In this document: in pieces, positions 10,067 to 18,440 of the stretch | Position numbering within the stretch: position 1 is the stretch's first letter | How the letters are laid out: each line of letters starts with the position of its first letter | Origin: Hyphomicrobiales bacterium | Lineage (GTDB): Bacteria > Pseudomonadota > Alphaproteobacteria > Rhizobiales > Rhizobiaceae | Assembly: GCA_900466605.1 (NCBI GenBank) | Contig: UBMU01000008.1 | Span: 401,945 to 465,944 of the forward strand | DNA length: 64,000 nt | Reading direction: 5' to 3' | The notes under the pieces: generated by a model | The model's input: only the letters and a program-made list of their open reading frames with translations | Database searches by the model: none | What the model was told of the DNA's origin: nothing | Made by a program: the position numbers and the translations under genes

Positions 10067-10690
10067 ATGAAAATCCTCGCCGTCTGCATGGGTAATGCCG
10101 AGCGGCTACCGGGTAAGAGTTACAAGACAGGGATCTACAAGCATCAGGTCGGCGGCAACGTGCTTGTCGACGGTGAGGGGCTTGTCGGCGACACCATCTG
10201 TAACCGCAAGCATCATGGCGGCGTCGATCAGGCTGTCTATCTCGAGGGCTCACTGACACTCGACTGGTGGGCTGAAGTGCTCGCGCGGCCGATCGATCCC
10301 GGTACATTTGGCGAGAACATGGTGGTCGGCGGCCTCGACAACCGCATCGTTGCGGTTGGAGACCAGTTTATAGCTGGCGATCTTGTTCTGGAGGTCACCA
10401 GCGCGCGCATTCCCTGCGCCACTTTTGCAGCGCGGATGCGCGATCCGCTGTTCGTCAAGCGCTACACGCAAGCAGCCCGGCCCGGCATCTATTGCCGCGT
10501 TCTTACGAGCGGGGCGGTCGCGGCTGGAATGACGGTCGACCACGTGCAGTACGAAGGCGAAAAGGTCACGATGCCCGAGATGATCACCACCTTCGGCAAG
10601 GTGCTCGGTGCGCAGGATCGCAACCGCTATCTCGCGGCTCCGATCCACTACAAACTGCGCAACATTCTGGAGGTACAAGCCCGAGCTTAA
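10067..10690 (+). CDS. MOSC domain-containing protein
   Basis: 207 aa, YiiM-like. The MOSC fold is shown by GDTICNRKHHGGVDQAVY, FGENMVV and the conserved cysteine in RIPCATFAARM. MOSC proteins bind sulfur, often with molybdenum cofactor; YiiM-type members reduce N-hydroxylated bases, but the substrate here is not determined by the sequence. No molybdenum cofactor genes are adjacent. The gene is transcribed away from recR and converges on the small hydrolase gene, with the two coding ends overlapping by 4 nt. Confidence 0.85.
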   Translation: MKILAVCMGNAERLPGKSYKTGIYKHQVGGNVLVDGEGLVGDTICNRKHHGGVDQAVYLEGSLTLDWWAEVLARPIDPGTFGENMVVGGLDNRIVAVGDQFIAGDLVLEVTSARIPCATFAARMRDPLFVKRYTQAARPGIYCRVLTSGAVAAGMTVDHVQYEGEKVTMPEMITTFGKVLGAQDRNRYLAAPIHYKLRNILEVQARA

Positions 10691-11223
10691 CGCCAGCGCG
10701 CCTCGAGGGCCGCCAATGCCGCCCTTCCCTCCGGCCAATCGTCAAGGCCACTCTTCCCGTTGATATGGCCGCGAGCGCCGATATCCATGAACTCGCTGCC
10801 CCACGCAGCGGCCCAGCCACGGGCATAGTCGAGCGAACCGAAAGGATCGTCGCTGCTGGCTACAACGAGTGACGGAAACGGGAGCGCGGCAACCGGCGGA
10901 TCGGCGAAGCCTGCAGCCTCCGCCGGAAAGGCGGCCGAGCGTGGGTCTGGTGGCGCGACCAACAGGGCGCCAATGGCGCGGCGCACGGTCCGTCGTACCC
11001 AATGGGCTACCAGCAGGCAGGAGAGACTGTGAGCGACGAGAACCGGTTCGGCCGCGGCCTGTCCGACTGCCCGATCCAAGGCGGAAATCCAGTCCTCAAG
11101 ATCAGGATAATCCCAACTCGCGGGTGAAAAACGCCGCATGCGTGGTTCGTTTGCTTCCCATCGCGACTGCCAGTGGCTTTCGCCCGACCCGCCGATACCG
11201 GGCACCATGATGATATCTCTCAT
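10687..11223 (-). CDS. Alpha/beta hydrolase, RBBP9/YdeN family
   Basis: 178 aa. Small serine hydrolase of the RBBP9/YdeN family: MVPGIGGSGESHWQSRWE at the start, the nucleophile elbow VAHSLSCLL (Ser near residue 75), an Asp in SSDDPFGS and the terminal His in RGHINGKSG. Start chosen at 11223, where AGGAAGGA lies a few bases upstream; an upstream ATG at 11295 gives an unlikely extension. The physiological substrate is unknown. It is divergent from the Lrp-type regulator gene. Confidence 0.85.
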   Translation of the reverse strand: MRDIIMVPGIGGSGESHWQSRWEANEPRMRRFSPASWDYPDLEDWISALDRAVGQAAAEPVLVAHSLSCLLVAHWVRRTVRRAIGALLVAPPDPRSAAFPAEAAGFADPPVAALPFPSLVVASSDDPFGSLDYARGWAAAWGSEFMDIGARGHINGKSGLDDWPEGRAALAALEARWR

Positions 11224-11287
11224 CGCTTCCTTCCTGTTGCTCGACGCACAAGCTGCATGAGATAGTCCGCGAACGGCATGGGAAATC

Positions 11288-11313
11288 ATCGGCAAAGTTT
11301 TCCTTCAGCCGAT
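11288..11313. promoter_or_regulatory. Inverted repeat upstream of the Lrp/AsnC gene
   Basis: ATCGGC (11288-11293) and GCCGAT (11308-11313) form an inverted repeat around a 14-nt AT-rich centre, about 20 nt before the start of the Lrp-type regulator and in the shared intergenic region with the hydrolase gene. Autoregulation through such a site is common for Lrp/AsnC proteins; here it is an inference only. Confidence 0.3.
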
Positions 11314-11332
11314 AAATTAAAGGCAAAGCGCA

Positions 11333-11815
11333 ATGGGCGATTTCATGAACCGGCAACTCGACCCGACCGATATTTCGATCGTCGAGATCATGCAGGCGGA
11401 CGGGCGCATCTCCGTTTCCGAGCTGGGGCGCAAGGTTGGCCTGTCGCAGCCGGCTGCCTCCGAGCGGCTGAAGCGTCTCGAGGAACGGGGAATTATCGAA
11501 GGCTATGGCGCCCGCATCAATGCCGCTGTGCTCGGGCTGGGCATGATGGCCAGCATCCGGCTGCGCACCACTCATGAACATATCCGCGCCTGCCTCAAGC
11601 AGTTCGCTGACATGCCACAGATCATCGAAGTTCTCAGGCTCACGGGAGAGGATTGCTTCGTGCTCAAGGTCCTGGTTCCATCGCCGTCAGAGCTTGAAGT
11701 CATCGTCGACAGTATCGCGCGCTATGGTTCGGTGACCACCTCGCTTGTGTTGCGCGCCGAACCGATGAAACCGCTTGGGCGCGACCTGATGAAACTGGTA
11801 CGAAACCGCTTCTAA
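11333..11815 (+). CDS. Lrp/AsnC family transcriptional regulator
   Basis: About 160 aa. N-terminal winged helix-turn-helix (LDPTDISIVEIMQADGRI ... LSQPAASERLKRLEERGII) followed by the RAM/AsnC ligand-binding domain (LRLTGEDCFVLKVLVPSPSELE). Such proteins sense amino acids and often control an adjacent transporter; a LysE exporter lies 0.6 kb downstream on the other strand and could be a target (inference). A second ATG 4 codons in (11345) is possible. An AAAGG sequence precedes the first ATG. Confidence 0.93.
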   Translation: MGDFMNRQLDPTDISIVEIMQADGRISVSELGRKVGLSQPAASERLKRLEERGIIEGYGARINAAVLGLGMMASIRLRTTHEHIRACLKQFADMPQIIEVLRLTGEDCFVLKVLVPSPSELEVIVDSIARYGSVTTSLVLRAEPMKPLGRDLMKLVRNRF

Positions 11816-11898
11816 GGCGATTTCAATCGACACCACTTGCTGACGAGGCCGAGGCTCCTAGTTTTTCACCCACGGGGTGTAAATCGAAGGAGGCTCGC

Positions 11899-12426
11899 AT
11901 GTCCATCGCTAGACTTTTCGCGGCGGCAGTCATCGCCGTAACAGCCACTACCTTCCTATCGGCAACGCCGGCGGCAGCCCGCGTCAAGGTCGGCTCTCTG
12001 GGCTGTGACATATCTCCCGGATTCGGCGTCATCATCGGCTCGAAACGGACGCTCAATTGCATCTTCACACCGTCCTCCCCCGACCGGCCGAGTGAACGCT
12101 ACACCGGCACGATCACCAAGCTTGGCGTCGACATCGGCACTCTTGCGGGTGGCGGAATGATCTGGCTCGTCTACGCGCCGACCAACCGGCTCGACGGCGC
12201 CCTCCAGGGCAGCTACTCCGGTGTTTCGGCCAACGCGACCGTCGGCCTCGGGGTGGGGGCCAACGTCCTGCTCGGCGGCTTCGAAGGCTCGATTGCTCTA
12301 CAGCCTGTTTCGGCTGAGGGCACGTCCGGCCTTAATATCGCGGCAGGTGTCGCCAACATGATCCTGACGTGGGTACCGCCGGCACCACCGCCACCCGCCC
12401 CAAAGCGGCACGTTTCGCAGAGATAG
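11899..12426 (+). CDS. Secreted DUF992 family protein
   Basis: 175 aa. An N-terminal signal peptide (residues 1-27, ending ATPAAA) precedes a domain matching the alphaproteobacterial DUF992 family: VKVGSLGCDISPGFG, the second cysteine in RTLNCIFTP, then YTGTITKLGVDIG, and glycine-rich ANATVGLGVGANVLLGG. The C-terminus is proline-rich (PPAPPPPAP). It has GGAGG 8 nt before the ATG. Function of the family is unknown; periplasmic or outer-membrane location is inferred from the signal peptide. Confidence 0.85.
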   Translation: MSIARLFAAAVIAVTATTFLSATPAAARVKVGSLGCDISPGFGVIIGSKRTLNCIFTPSSPDRPSERYTGTITKLGVDIGTLAGGGMIWLVYAPTNRLDGALQGSYSGVSANATVGLGVGANVLLGGFEGSIALQPVSAEGTSGLNIAAGVANMILTWVPPAPPPPAPKRHVSQR

Positions 12427-12427
12427 C

Positions 12428-13039
12428 CTAGCGCATTGCAATGGCGACAGCAGCGCCGGCCATGGTTCCGGCGCTGGCGCGATTGGCCATTCGCACAGCA
12501 CGACGGCTCTTCAGGAAGCCTCTCGCCTTGGCGGCAAGCAGCGCCCAGCTGATATCGATGACAATCAATACCAGGAGCATGGTCGCAACGAGCTCGGCCC
12601 AGCCAACCACGGTCACAGCGCCAATGTCGATGATCGAGGGCAACAGCGCCATGTAGAACATCATGATCTTCGGGTTACCGAGCGTCACCGTCATGCCCGC
12701 GAAGAAAAGCTTCAGCGGCGACGGCGTGTCGGGCAATGCATCACCGTCGGTGTCAGGCGAAGCGAACCACATCTTCCAGGCGAGATATAGCAGATAGCAG
12801 ACGCCCAACCACTTGATGGCAACGAAGGCGTAATGGAAGGTTTCGGCAATCGCTGCAAGGCCGGCGACGGCGCAGGTCAGCCAGATCGCCTCGCCGAGCC
12901 ACATCGCAGCCAGGAACGGAAGAACGTCACGCGCCCCCTTGGAAATGACGCGGACGACCAGGGCTGCCACGCTCGGTCCCGGAGAACCGGCGGCCACGAA
13001 CAGCGCACAGGCAAAGACAAACAGGCTGGTCAACGTCAT
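12428..13039 (-). CDS. LysE/RhtB family amino-acid exporter
   Basis: 203 aa, six predicted helices. The LysE signature region SPGPSVAALVVRVISKGARD (near residue 20) and the MTVTLGNPKIMMFYMALLP segment in the middle are characteristic of RhtB/LysE exporters in the inner membrane. Start chosen at 13039 because AAGGAGG is 7 nt before it; the ATG at 13045 is only one base from that ribosome site, and upstream ATGs give a poor extension. The exported amino acid cannot be told. It converges on the DUF992 gene with 1 nt between the stops and no terminator. Confidence 0.9.
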   Translation of the reverse strand: MTLTSLFVFACALFVAAGSPGPSVAALVVRVISKGARDVLPFLAAMWLGEAIWLTCAVAGLAAIAETFHYAFVAIKWLGVCYLLYLAWKMWFASPDTDGDALPDTPSPLKLFFAGMTVTLGNPKIMMFYMALLPSIIDIGAVTVVGWAELVATMLLVLIVIDISWALLAAKARGFLKSRRAVRMANRASAGTMAGAAVAIAMR

Positions 13040-13113
13040 CTGCATGCCTCCTTGTTGCATGACAAAAGCCGTGCCGGACGCGGCCGGCACTGCACTTGTC
13101 GCCTACCGACGAA

Positions 13114-13437
13114 TCAGAACGGCATCTTGAAGCCGGGCGGGATCGGCAGGCCGGCAGTCAAAGCCTTGGTCTTTTCGGCTGCAGCTGCTTCCGCCTTATC
13201 CTTGGCATCCTTGTGAGCGGCAACGATGAGATCCTCAAGAATCTCGACGTCATCTTCCTTGAAGAGCGACGGGTCGATCTTCAGGCTCTGCATTTCGCCC
13301 TTGCCGTTGAGGATCACCGTGACGAGGCCGCCACCCGATTTGCCTTCCGCATGGAGTTCGGCGATCTCCGCCTGCATCTTCTCCATCTTGGCCTGCATTT
13401 CCTTGACTTTGCCCATCATGCCCATGATGTCGCGCAT
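13114..13437 (-). CDS. ybaB: YbaB/EbfC family nucleoid-associated protein
   Basis: 107 aa, standard length. The family core is plain: [19 protein letters not shown] at the N-terminus, [23 protein letters not shown] in the middle, and a C-terminus ending [11 protein letters not shown]. It forms dimers that bind DNA. The gene is 22 nt downstream of dnaX on the same strand, the usual dnaX-ybaB order, but recR does not follow directly. Confidence 0.95.
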   Translation of the reverse strand: MRDIMGMMGKVKEMQAKMEKMQAEIAELHAEGKSGGGLVTVILNGKGEMQSLKIDPSLFKEDDVEILEDLIVAAHKDAKDKAEAAAAEKTKALTAGLPIPPGFKMPF

Positions 13438-13459
13438 CGTCTCGCTCCTTTTCGATAAC

Positions 13460-15328
13460 TCAGAATATTATGTCGTCGCCCGGCAGGATGTCGCCCTCGT
13501 CGGACTCGGCAGCAGCAGGCGCCTTCACTTCCTCGTCCTCATCCGGCTCCGGCGCTCGCACGCGGACATCGATGATCTTGGCCCCCGGAAACTGCGCGAG
13601 GATCGCTGCCACATCCGGGTCCTGGCGGGCGTCGCTGACCTGCTGCGCCTTGGTGTTCGCTTCGACCTCGACAAGTGTCGGCTGCCCTTCCTCTCGGCTG
13701 AGGCTGACGATCCAATGGATCCCAGTCCAGTCCTTGAGCTTGACCGCCAGTTCGTTCAACAGCGTGCCAGGGGCGCCTTCCGTCAGATTGACGTCAAGAC
13801 GGCCGGGCTCGATACGAACCGGCCGCACGAAGTTGCGCACCAGCGCCTTGATCTTGGCATCGCGCTTTTCGCCCGCCAGATTGGCGATATCAGCAATGGA
13901 ATTGACCGCAACCAAAGGCTTCGGCGCCTCGGTGGGCCTCGTCTCGACACGCCCGACCGGCACGTAATGCGGATCCGGATTGGGCACCGCACGCAGCATG
14001 GCAGTCGGTCCTGCGGGCTGCGGACGCGGAATGGACTCCGTCGACCGCGCTGCCAGATTGCCCTGGTAGTTCACCGTTGCGCCGCCACCGCCATTGCCTG
14101 ACGGCGCTGACGGACGGCCGCCACCGTTGCCCTCGGAAAACTCCGCGAGCCGACGAGCGGCATCCTCAGGGGGCGGCAGATGTGCGGCATGCGCCAGTCG
14201 AATCAGCACCATCTCGGCAGCACCGGCCGGGCGTGACGAGCCTTCGGCTTCCGGAATACCCTTCAGCAGCATCTGCCAGATGCGCGACAATGCCGTCACC
14301 GCTACGCCTTGGGCGAATTCCGCGGCCTTGGTGCGTTCGATCTCGCTAAGCGAAGGGTCATTCGCCGCATCGGGCACATATTTCAGTCGCGTGACCAGAT
14401 GCGTGAAATCGGCGAGGTCCGTCAGCACCGCAACCGGATTGGCACCGGCCTCGTACTGGCTTTCGAATTCGCTAAGCGCTGCGGCGACATCGCCTTTGAC
14501 GATGTGGTGAAAGAGATCGACGATGCGAGCGCGGTCGGCAAGGCCAAGCATGCCGCGCACGGCTTCGGTCAAAACGGCGCCGCCGCCATGGGCGATTGCC
14601 TGATCGAGCAGCGAGAGGCCGTCACGCGCTGAGCCTTCTGCGGCACGGGCAATCATCGCAAGAGCATCGGGCTCAGCCTCGATGCCTTCCTTCGATGCGA
14701 TCGTGGTGAAGAGGCCAACGAGATCGGAGGCGCTGATGCGGCGCAGGTCGAAGCGCTGGCAGCGCGACAGGACCGTGATCGGCACCTTGCGGATTTCGGT
14801 GGTCGCAAAGATGAACTTCACATGCTCCGGCGGCTCTTCGAGCGTCTTCAGCAGGCCGTTGAAGGCCTGCGTCGAGAGCATGTGCACTTCGTCGATGATG
14901 TAGACCTTGTAGCGCGCCGAGACCGGGCGGTAGCGCACCTGCTCGATGATTTCTCGGATATCGTCGATACCGGTGTGCGAGGCGGCATCCATCTCGATAA
15001 CGTCGACATGCCGGCCTTCCATGATCGCCTGACAATGTTCGCCGGGGATGCGCAGATCGATCGTCGGCTTGTCGATGTCAGCGGTCTTGTAGTTCAGCGC
15101 ACGCGCCAGAATACGCGCGGTCGTCGTCTTGCCGACTCCGCGAACGCCGGTCAGCATATAGGCCTGTGCGATGCGGCCGGTCTCGAAGGCGTTGGTCAGG
15201 GTCTGGACCATCGGCTCCTGGCCGACCATCAGATCCGTGAAATCCTTGGGGCGGTATTTGCGTGCCAGCACCCGGTATCCGGTGCCCGTCGAGGCGGCAT
15301 CTTTTGATTGTCGCTCGGTGTCGCTCAT
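13460..15328 (-). CDS. dnaX: DNA polymerase III subunits gamma/tau
   Basis: 622 aa. Clamp-loader ATPase: [15 protein letters not shown] at residue ~25, Walker [11 protein letters not shown] (61-70), Walker [10 protein letters not shown], and an arginine finger region [11 protein letters not shown]. The C-terminal half carries a Pro/Gly-rich linker and a tau-type domain. Of the four cysteines that bind zinc in E. coli DnaX, only the position in [10 protein letters not shown] is kept. I see no A-rich slippery site that would give a gamma form by frameshifting. Start at 15328 ([10 protein letters not shown]); an in-frame extension upstream runs into the SRP RNA gene and is not real. ffs lies 50 nt upstream on the same strand. 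Confidence 0.96.
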   Translation of the reverse strand: MSDTERQSKDAASTGTGYRVLARKYRPKDFTDLMVGQEPMVQTLTNAFETGRIAQAYMLTGVRGVGKTTTARILARALNYKTADIDKPTIDLRIPGEHCQAIMEGRHVDVIEMDAASHTGIDDIREIIEQVRYRPVSARYKVYIIDEVHMLSTQAFNGLLKTLEEPPEHVKFIFATTEIRKVPITVLSRCQRFDLRRISASDLVGLFTTIASKEGIEAEPDALAMIARAAEGSARDGLSLLDQAIAHGGGAVLTEAVRGMLGLADRARIVDLFHHIVKGDVAAALSEFESQYEAGANPVAVLTDLADFTHLVTRLKYVPDAANDPSLSEIERTKAAEFAQGVAVTALSRIWQMLLKGIPEAEGSSRPAGAAEMVLIRLAHAAHLPPPEDAARRLAEFSEGNGGGRPSAPSGNGGGGATVNYQGNLAARSTESIPRPQPAGPTAMLRAVPNPDPHYVPVGRVETRPTEAPKPLVAVNSIADIANLAGEKRDAKIKALVRNFVRPVRIEPGRLDVNLTEGAPGTLLNELAVKLKDWTGIHWIVSLSREEGQPTLVEVEANTKAQQVSDARQDPDVAAILAQFPGAKIIDVRVRAPEPDEDEEVKAPAAAESDEGDILPGDDIIF

Positions 15329-15378
15329 CGCCCTGCTTAGCGCCCGGACTAATCGGGCAAAGGATGGAGAGAAGGGTG

Positions 15379-15473
15379 GGAGGCTGGCACGATGACCCGT
15401 GCCGGGCTCGTTAGGGCTGCTTCCTTCCGGACCTGACCCGGTTGGCGAGTGGCTCGTCCACCACCAACCTCCC
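15379..15473 (-). ncRNA. ffs: Signal recognition particle RNA, small bacterial (4.5S) type
   Basis: About 95 nt. Minus strand begins GGGAGG and ends CCTCCC, which pair as the closing helix. The diagnostic tip is present: GGTCAGGTCCGGAAGGAAGC, with the GGAA tetraloop and the asymmetric internal loop bound by Ffh. The arms GAGCC/GGCTC-type and CGGG/CCCG continue the single hairpin. It lies between dnaX (50 nt downstream) and the divergent HIT gene, with a good promoter just upstream. Confidence 0.95.
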
Positions 15474-15481
15474 GGATGCAC

Positions 15482-15510
15482 ATATCGGCAATATCGCCAT
15501 CAAAAGCAAG
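15482..15510 (-). promoter_or_regulatory. Promoter of ffs
   Basis: Minus-strand CTTGCT (15510-15505), a 17-nt spacer and CGATAT (15487-15482), close to the rhizobial consensus. The predicted start, 7-9 nt past the -10 box, falls at 15475-15473, which is exactly the expected 5' end of the SRP RNA. Confidence 0.65.
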
Positions 15511-15560
15511 CCAAGCTCAAAAAAAACTGCTAGCCTCTGGAAAACATGGAGGAATGCCTG

Positions 15561-15971
15561 TTGGACGATTTCAAGCTCGACCGCCGGTTGGAAAGCGATA
15601 GCGACAGAGTTATGCAGACGGGGCTCTGCGATCTCAGGCTGTCGAAGGACGCCCGTTGGCCGTGGCTGATTCTCGTGCCACGCAGGACGGACATTACCGA
15701 AGTTTTCGAACTGACTCCGCTCGATCAGGTGATGCTGACATTCGAGACGGAGATGGTCGCCTCGGCCCTGAAGAAGGTCACCGGCGCCACAAAAATCAAT
15801 ATCGGGGCACTTGGCAACATCGTCCGTCAGCTTCATGTTCATGTCATTGCCCGCTTCGAAGGCGATGCCAATTGGCCAAATCCGGTTTGGGGATTTGGCA
15901 AGGCTGAGCCTTATGCGGCGGATAAGAGAGATGACCTTATAGAGAAGTTGCGGGAAGCCCTTTCATCATGA
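15561..15971 (+). CDS. HIT family hydrolase
   Basis: About 136 aa. Histidine-triad nucleotide hydrolase fold: DARWPWLILVPRR, then IGALGNIVRQLHVHVIARF near residue 95. The triad reads Q-L-H-V-H, with Gln in the first His position, a variant seen in a subgroup of bacterial HIT proteins. I prefer TTG at 15561 (MDDFKLDRRLES) because GGAGG (15548-15552) sits 8 nt before it; ATG at 15546 overlaps that ribosome site and is the alternative. Overlaps nudC by 4 nt (ATGA), so the two nucleotide-cleaning enzymes are probably translated together. Confidence 0.88.
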   Translation: MDDFKLDRRLESDSDRVMQTGLCDLRLSKDARWPWLILVPRRTDITEVFELTPLDQVMLTFETEMVASALKKVTGATKINIGALGNIVRQLHVHVIARFEGDANWPNPVWGFGKAEPYAADKRDDLIEKLREALSS

Positions 15972-16930
15972 GCCGTTCGCTTTTCGATTCGGATGTTCCG
16001 CATCCGGAACCCAGCAGCCTGACTGCCTTCGCTGCCAACGACCTGATCCGTGATTCCGAGCATCGCGATGAAACTTCGGTCGACAAAGCGCTGGCCAAGG
16101 AAGGAACGCATATTTTCGCCTTTGCTGGCGACAAGCTGGTCCTCAAGCATGACGGACAGGTGCTCGATCCGCTGTTTGCGCGGTACGAACTGAAGGATCT
16201 GCGACCGAACTGGGACGAAACCGTGCTTCTTGGCTATCGCAAGACCGGCGAGCCCCGGCTTGCGGTCCCCGTCGGCGTCGCGGAAGAGGAATTGGCCAGC
16301 CAATACAAACCCTCGGACGGGCGCTCGCTATTTCGGGAGATGCTGCTCGATGAAGTCCTGCTGGGTGAGTTCGCGCAGGGAGCCAGCCTGATTCGCTGGA
16401 ACCGTGACAATAAGTTCTGCGGCCGCTGCGGCTCGACCATGGAAATCCATATCGGCGGCTACAAGCGCGTCTGCTCCGACTGCGGACACGAAATCTTTCC
16501 GCGTACTGATCCCGTCGTCATCATGCTGACGATCGATGAGGAGCGCGATCTCTGCCTGCTCGGCCGCAGCCCGCATTTTGCGCCGGGTATGTATTCATGT
16601 CTCGCCGGTTTCGTTGAGCCGGGCGAGACGATCGAGAACGCGGTGCGTCGTGAGACGTTGGAAGAATCCGGAATCCACACCGGACGGATCCGCTATCACG
16701 CCTCGCAGCCTTGGCCGATGCCCCATACGTTGATGATTGGTTGCTACGCCGAAGCCAGATCCAAGGACATCAAGTTCGATGGCCAGGAACTTGAGGACTG
16801 CCGCTGGTTCACGCGTGAAGAAACACTCGAGATGCTTGAACGCCCCGGCGCGACCGGCAAAGCACCGCCGCCCAAGGGCGCGATTGCCCATCGGCTGATG
16901 CGCGATTGGGTGGAATGGAAAAAGCAATAA
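15968..16930 (+). CDS. nudC: NAD(+) / NADH diphosphatase NudC
   Basis: 320 aa. Cleaves NADH and NAD-linked substrates to NMN and AMP. Domains: N-terminal NUDIX-like region, zinc ribbon with four Cys (CGRCGS and CSDCG, about residues 150-175), and the catalytic Nudix box (near residue 218) GFVEPGETIE followed by RRETLEESGI, plus the NudC array SQPWPMPHTLM that distinguishes NADH hydrolases. The length is normal. Start codon overlaps the HIT gene stop by 4 nt. Confidence 0.95.
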   Translation: MSRSLFDSDVPHPEPSSLTAFAANDLIRDSEHRDETSVDKALAKEGTHIFAFAGDKLVLKHDGQVLDPLFARYELKDLRPNWDETVLLGYRKTGEPRLAVPVGVAEEELASQYKPSDGRSLFREMLLDEVLLGEFAQGASLIRWNRDNKFCGRCGSTMEIHIGGYKRVCSDCGHEIFPRTDPVVIMLTIDEERDLCLLGRSPHFAPGMYSCLAGFVEPGETIENAVRRETLEESGIHTGRIRYHASQPWPMPHTLMIGCYAEARSKDIKFDGQELEDCRWFTREETLEMLERPGATGKAPPPKGAIAHRLMRDWVEWKKQ

Positions 16931-16956
16931 GGCCTGACTGAACGAGGCCCCCAGAC

Positions 16957-17640
16957 ATGGCACGCTCCGAACGCCTCCTGACGCTGCTGCAAACCCTGCG
17001 GCGCTACCGCCGACCGGTCAGCGGCGCCGTGCTGGCTACGGAGACCGGCGTCAGCATCCGCACCCTTTATCGCGACATTTCTAGCCTGCAGGCACAAGGG
17101 GCGCTGATCGAAGGAGAGCCCGGCCTCGGCTATGTGCTGAAGCCGGGCTTCATGCTGCCGCCGATGATGTTTTCGCAAGATGAGATCGAGGCGCTCGTGC
17201 TCGGTTCGCGATGGGTAGCACGTGCCGCCGATCCGCGGCTTGCCGCTGCCGGGGCCGACGCACTGGCCAAGATCGCCGATGTTCTGCCGCAAGAAATGCG
17301 CGACGAAATCGAGACCTCGACTTTGCTCGTCCATCTCCGGCCGCCCGTAGCCGACAAGGCCGATCTCAGTGCCGTTCGCAAGGCGATCCGCAGCGAACGG
17401 ATCCTTAAGCTGACATATTCGGATGAAAGCGGCACCGTCTCCGTCCGTAATATCTGGCCTTTTGCGCTGAGTTATTTCGAGCACGTTCGTGTCGTCGTTG
17501 CCTGGTGCGAATTGCGCAAAGATTACCGTCACTTCCGCACCGACCGAATCGTCGAAATGATCCCACAGGACGGACGCTATCCACGCCGGCGTGCGGTGCT
17601 TCTCAAGGAATGGCGGGAGCAGCAGGATATTGCTCACTGA
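16957..17640 (+). CDS. WYL-domain (YafY-type) transcriptional regulator
   Basis: 227 aa. N-terminal HTH_11 (MARSERLLTLLQTLRRYRRP ... GVSIRTLYRDISSLQAQG) followed by a WYL-type ligand-binding domain (ILKLTYSDESGTVSVRNIWP, CELRKDYRHFRTDRI). Such regulators commonly control a neighbouring VOC/glyoxalase-type gene; a VOC gene lies two genes downstream. An inverted repeat begins 8 nt after its stop. It sits 26 nt downstream of nudC. Confidence 0.9.
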   Translation: MARSERLLTLLQTLRRYRRPVSGAVLATETGVSIRTLYRDISSLQAQGALIEGEPGLGYVLKPGFMLPPMMFSQDEIEALVLGSRWVARAADPRLAAAGADALAKIADVLPQEMRDEIETSTLLVHLRPPVADKADLSAVRKAIRSERILKLTYSDESGTVSVRNIWPFALSYFEHVRVVVAWCELRKDYRHFRTDRIVEMIPQDGRYPRRRAVLLKEWREQQDIAH

Positions 17641-17647
17641 GCGCGAC

Positions 17648-17672
17648 ACCACTGCCATAAACTGACAGTGGT
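17648..17672. promoter_or_regulatory. Inverted repeat, candidate operator of the WYL regulator
   Basis: ACCACTG (17648-17654) and CAGTGGT (17666-17672) are a perfect 7-bp inverted repeat with an 11-nt spacer, placed between the regulator gene and the small gene it may control, about 40 nt before that gene's start. CTGACA inside it could be a -35 box. It has no T-run, so it is not a terminator. Confidence 0.45.
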
Positions 17673-17712
17673 CTGCACTATCATCGGTACCAATCCAACA
17701 GGAGGACCGATG

Positions 17713-17937
17713 ATGACGAGCTTGAGCCTTACCCGATCGACGCGTGGCAATCATCCGGTCGAGGAAACTTCCGACCATGCAGGATATCCGCAATCCACGC
17801 TGCTTCGCATGATGCTGAACGCATCGCGTCAGATGGCACGAAGCAGGTATCCGCGCCTCGATCCGGAGACCATGCCCGAGACGATGAAACGTGATCTCGG
17901 CTTCGTGGACTGGGGCCAGACCTGCCACGAAGGATAG
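17713..17937 (+). CDS. Small conserved-type protein of unknown function
   Basis: About 74 aa. ATG at 17713 has AGGAGG (17700-17705) at 7 nt; the ATG one codon earlier is an alternative. The protein is polar, with LLRMMLNASRQMARSRYPRL in the middle and a C-terminal MKRDLGFVDW motif that resembles the ending of DUF1127-like small proteins, though I would not assign it to that family. Located between a WYL regulator and a VOC protein and likely controlled with them. Strong ribosome site supports that it is translated. Confidence 0.6.
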   Translation: MTSLSLTRSTRGNHPVEETSDHAGYPQSTLLRMMLNASRQMARSRYPRLDPETMPETMKRDLGFVDWGQTCHEG

Positions 17938-18034
17938 ACCGAGACCAGCAACTCCCAAGACGCGCAACCGGCCGCCGCTGCCACGGGTGCAGCGGCGTTT
18001 CTTCTCTTCCCACTGTCTTACCGAGGACGCCTCA

Positions 18035-18403
18035 ATGAACAGCCCGAATCTCATCATTCTCTATGTCAGGGATCCGGCCACAAGCGCCGGTTTCTATCGA
18101 TCGCTGCTTAACCGCGAGCCTGTGGCCGAAGCTCCAAACTTTATCGCTTTTGCACTCGACGGCGGCTTCACGCTCGGTCTATGGCGGCTAAGCAACGTTG
18201 TACCGCAGCCGTCCGCCACCGGCAGCCGCGCCGAGATCGCCTTCATGGTTTCGGGAGAGAACGGCGTGTCAACGCTTTACGAGGACTGGCGCAAGCGGCA
18301 GCTACCCATCGCACAGGATCTTACGGACATGGATTTCGGCCCGACCTTCGTCGTTCTCGATCCGGATGGCCATCGCTTGCGTGTTTGCGAGCCAGACAAA
18401 TGA
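18035..18403 (+). CDS. VOC family (glyoxalase/bleomycin-resistance fold) protein
   Basis: 122 aa. Two beta-alpha-beta-beta-beta modules: LIILYVRDPATSAGFYRSLL at the start and FGPTFVVLDPDGHRLRVCEP at the end, the latter being the typical VOC C-terminal strand. Metal ligands are not obvious in the first module. GAGGA precedes the ATG. Third gene of a probable WYL regulator / small protein / VOC unit. The enzymatic activity cannot be assigned. Ends at a strong bidirectional terminator. Confidence 0.88.
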   Translation: MNSPNLIILYVRDPATSAGFYRSLLNREPVAEAPNFIAFALDGGFTLGLWRLSNVVPQPSATGSRAEIAFMVSGENGVSTLYEDWRKRQLPIAQDLTDMDFGPTFVVLDPDGHRLRVCEPDK

Positions 18404-18412
18404 GCCACAATG

Positions 18413-18440
18413 AAAAAGGGCGCCCTGAGGCGCCCTTTTT
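18413..18440. terminator. Bidirectional intrinsic terminator between VOC gene and pheA
   Basis: AAAAAGGGCGCC, loop CTGA, GGCGCCCTTTTT: a perfect 12-bp stem with A and T tracts on both sides. It serves both the plus-strand VOC unit and the minus-strand kdsB-pheA operon; the last T is part of the pheA stop codon. Confidence 0.93.

Noticed and set aside
16744..18057. 437-codon minus-strand frame over nudC, the WYL regulator and the small gene
   Set aside because: Runs across three plus-strand genes with good starts and ribosome sites; no recognisable protein.
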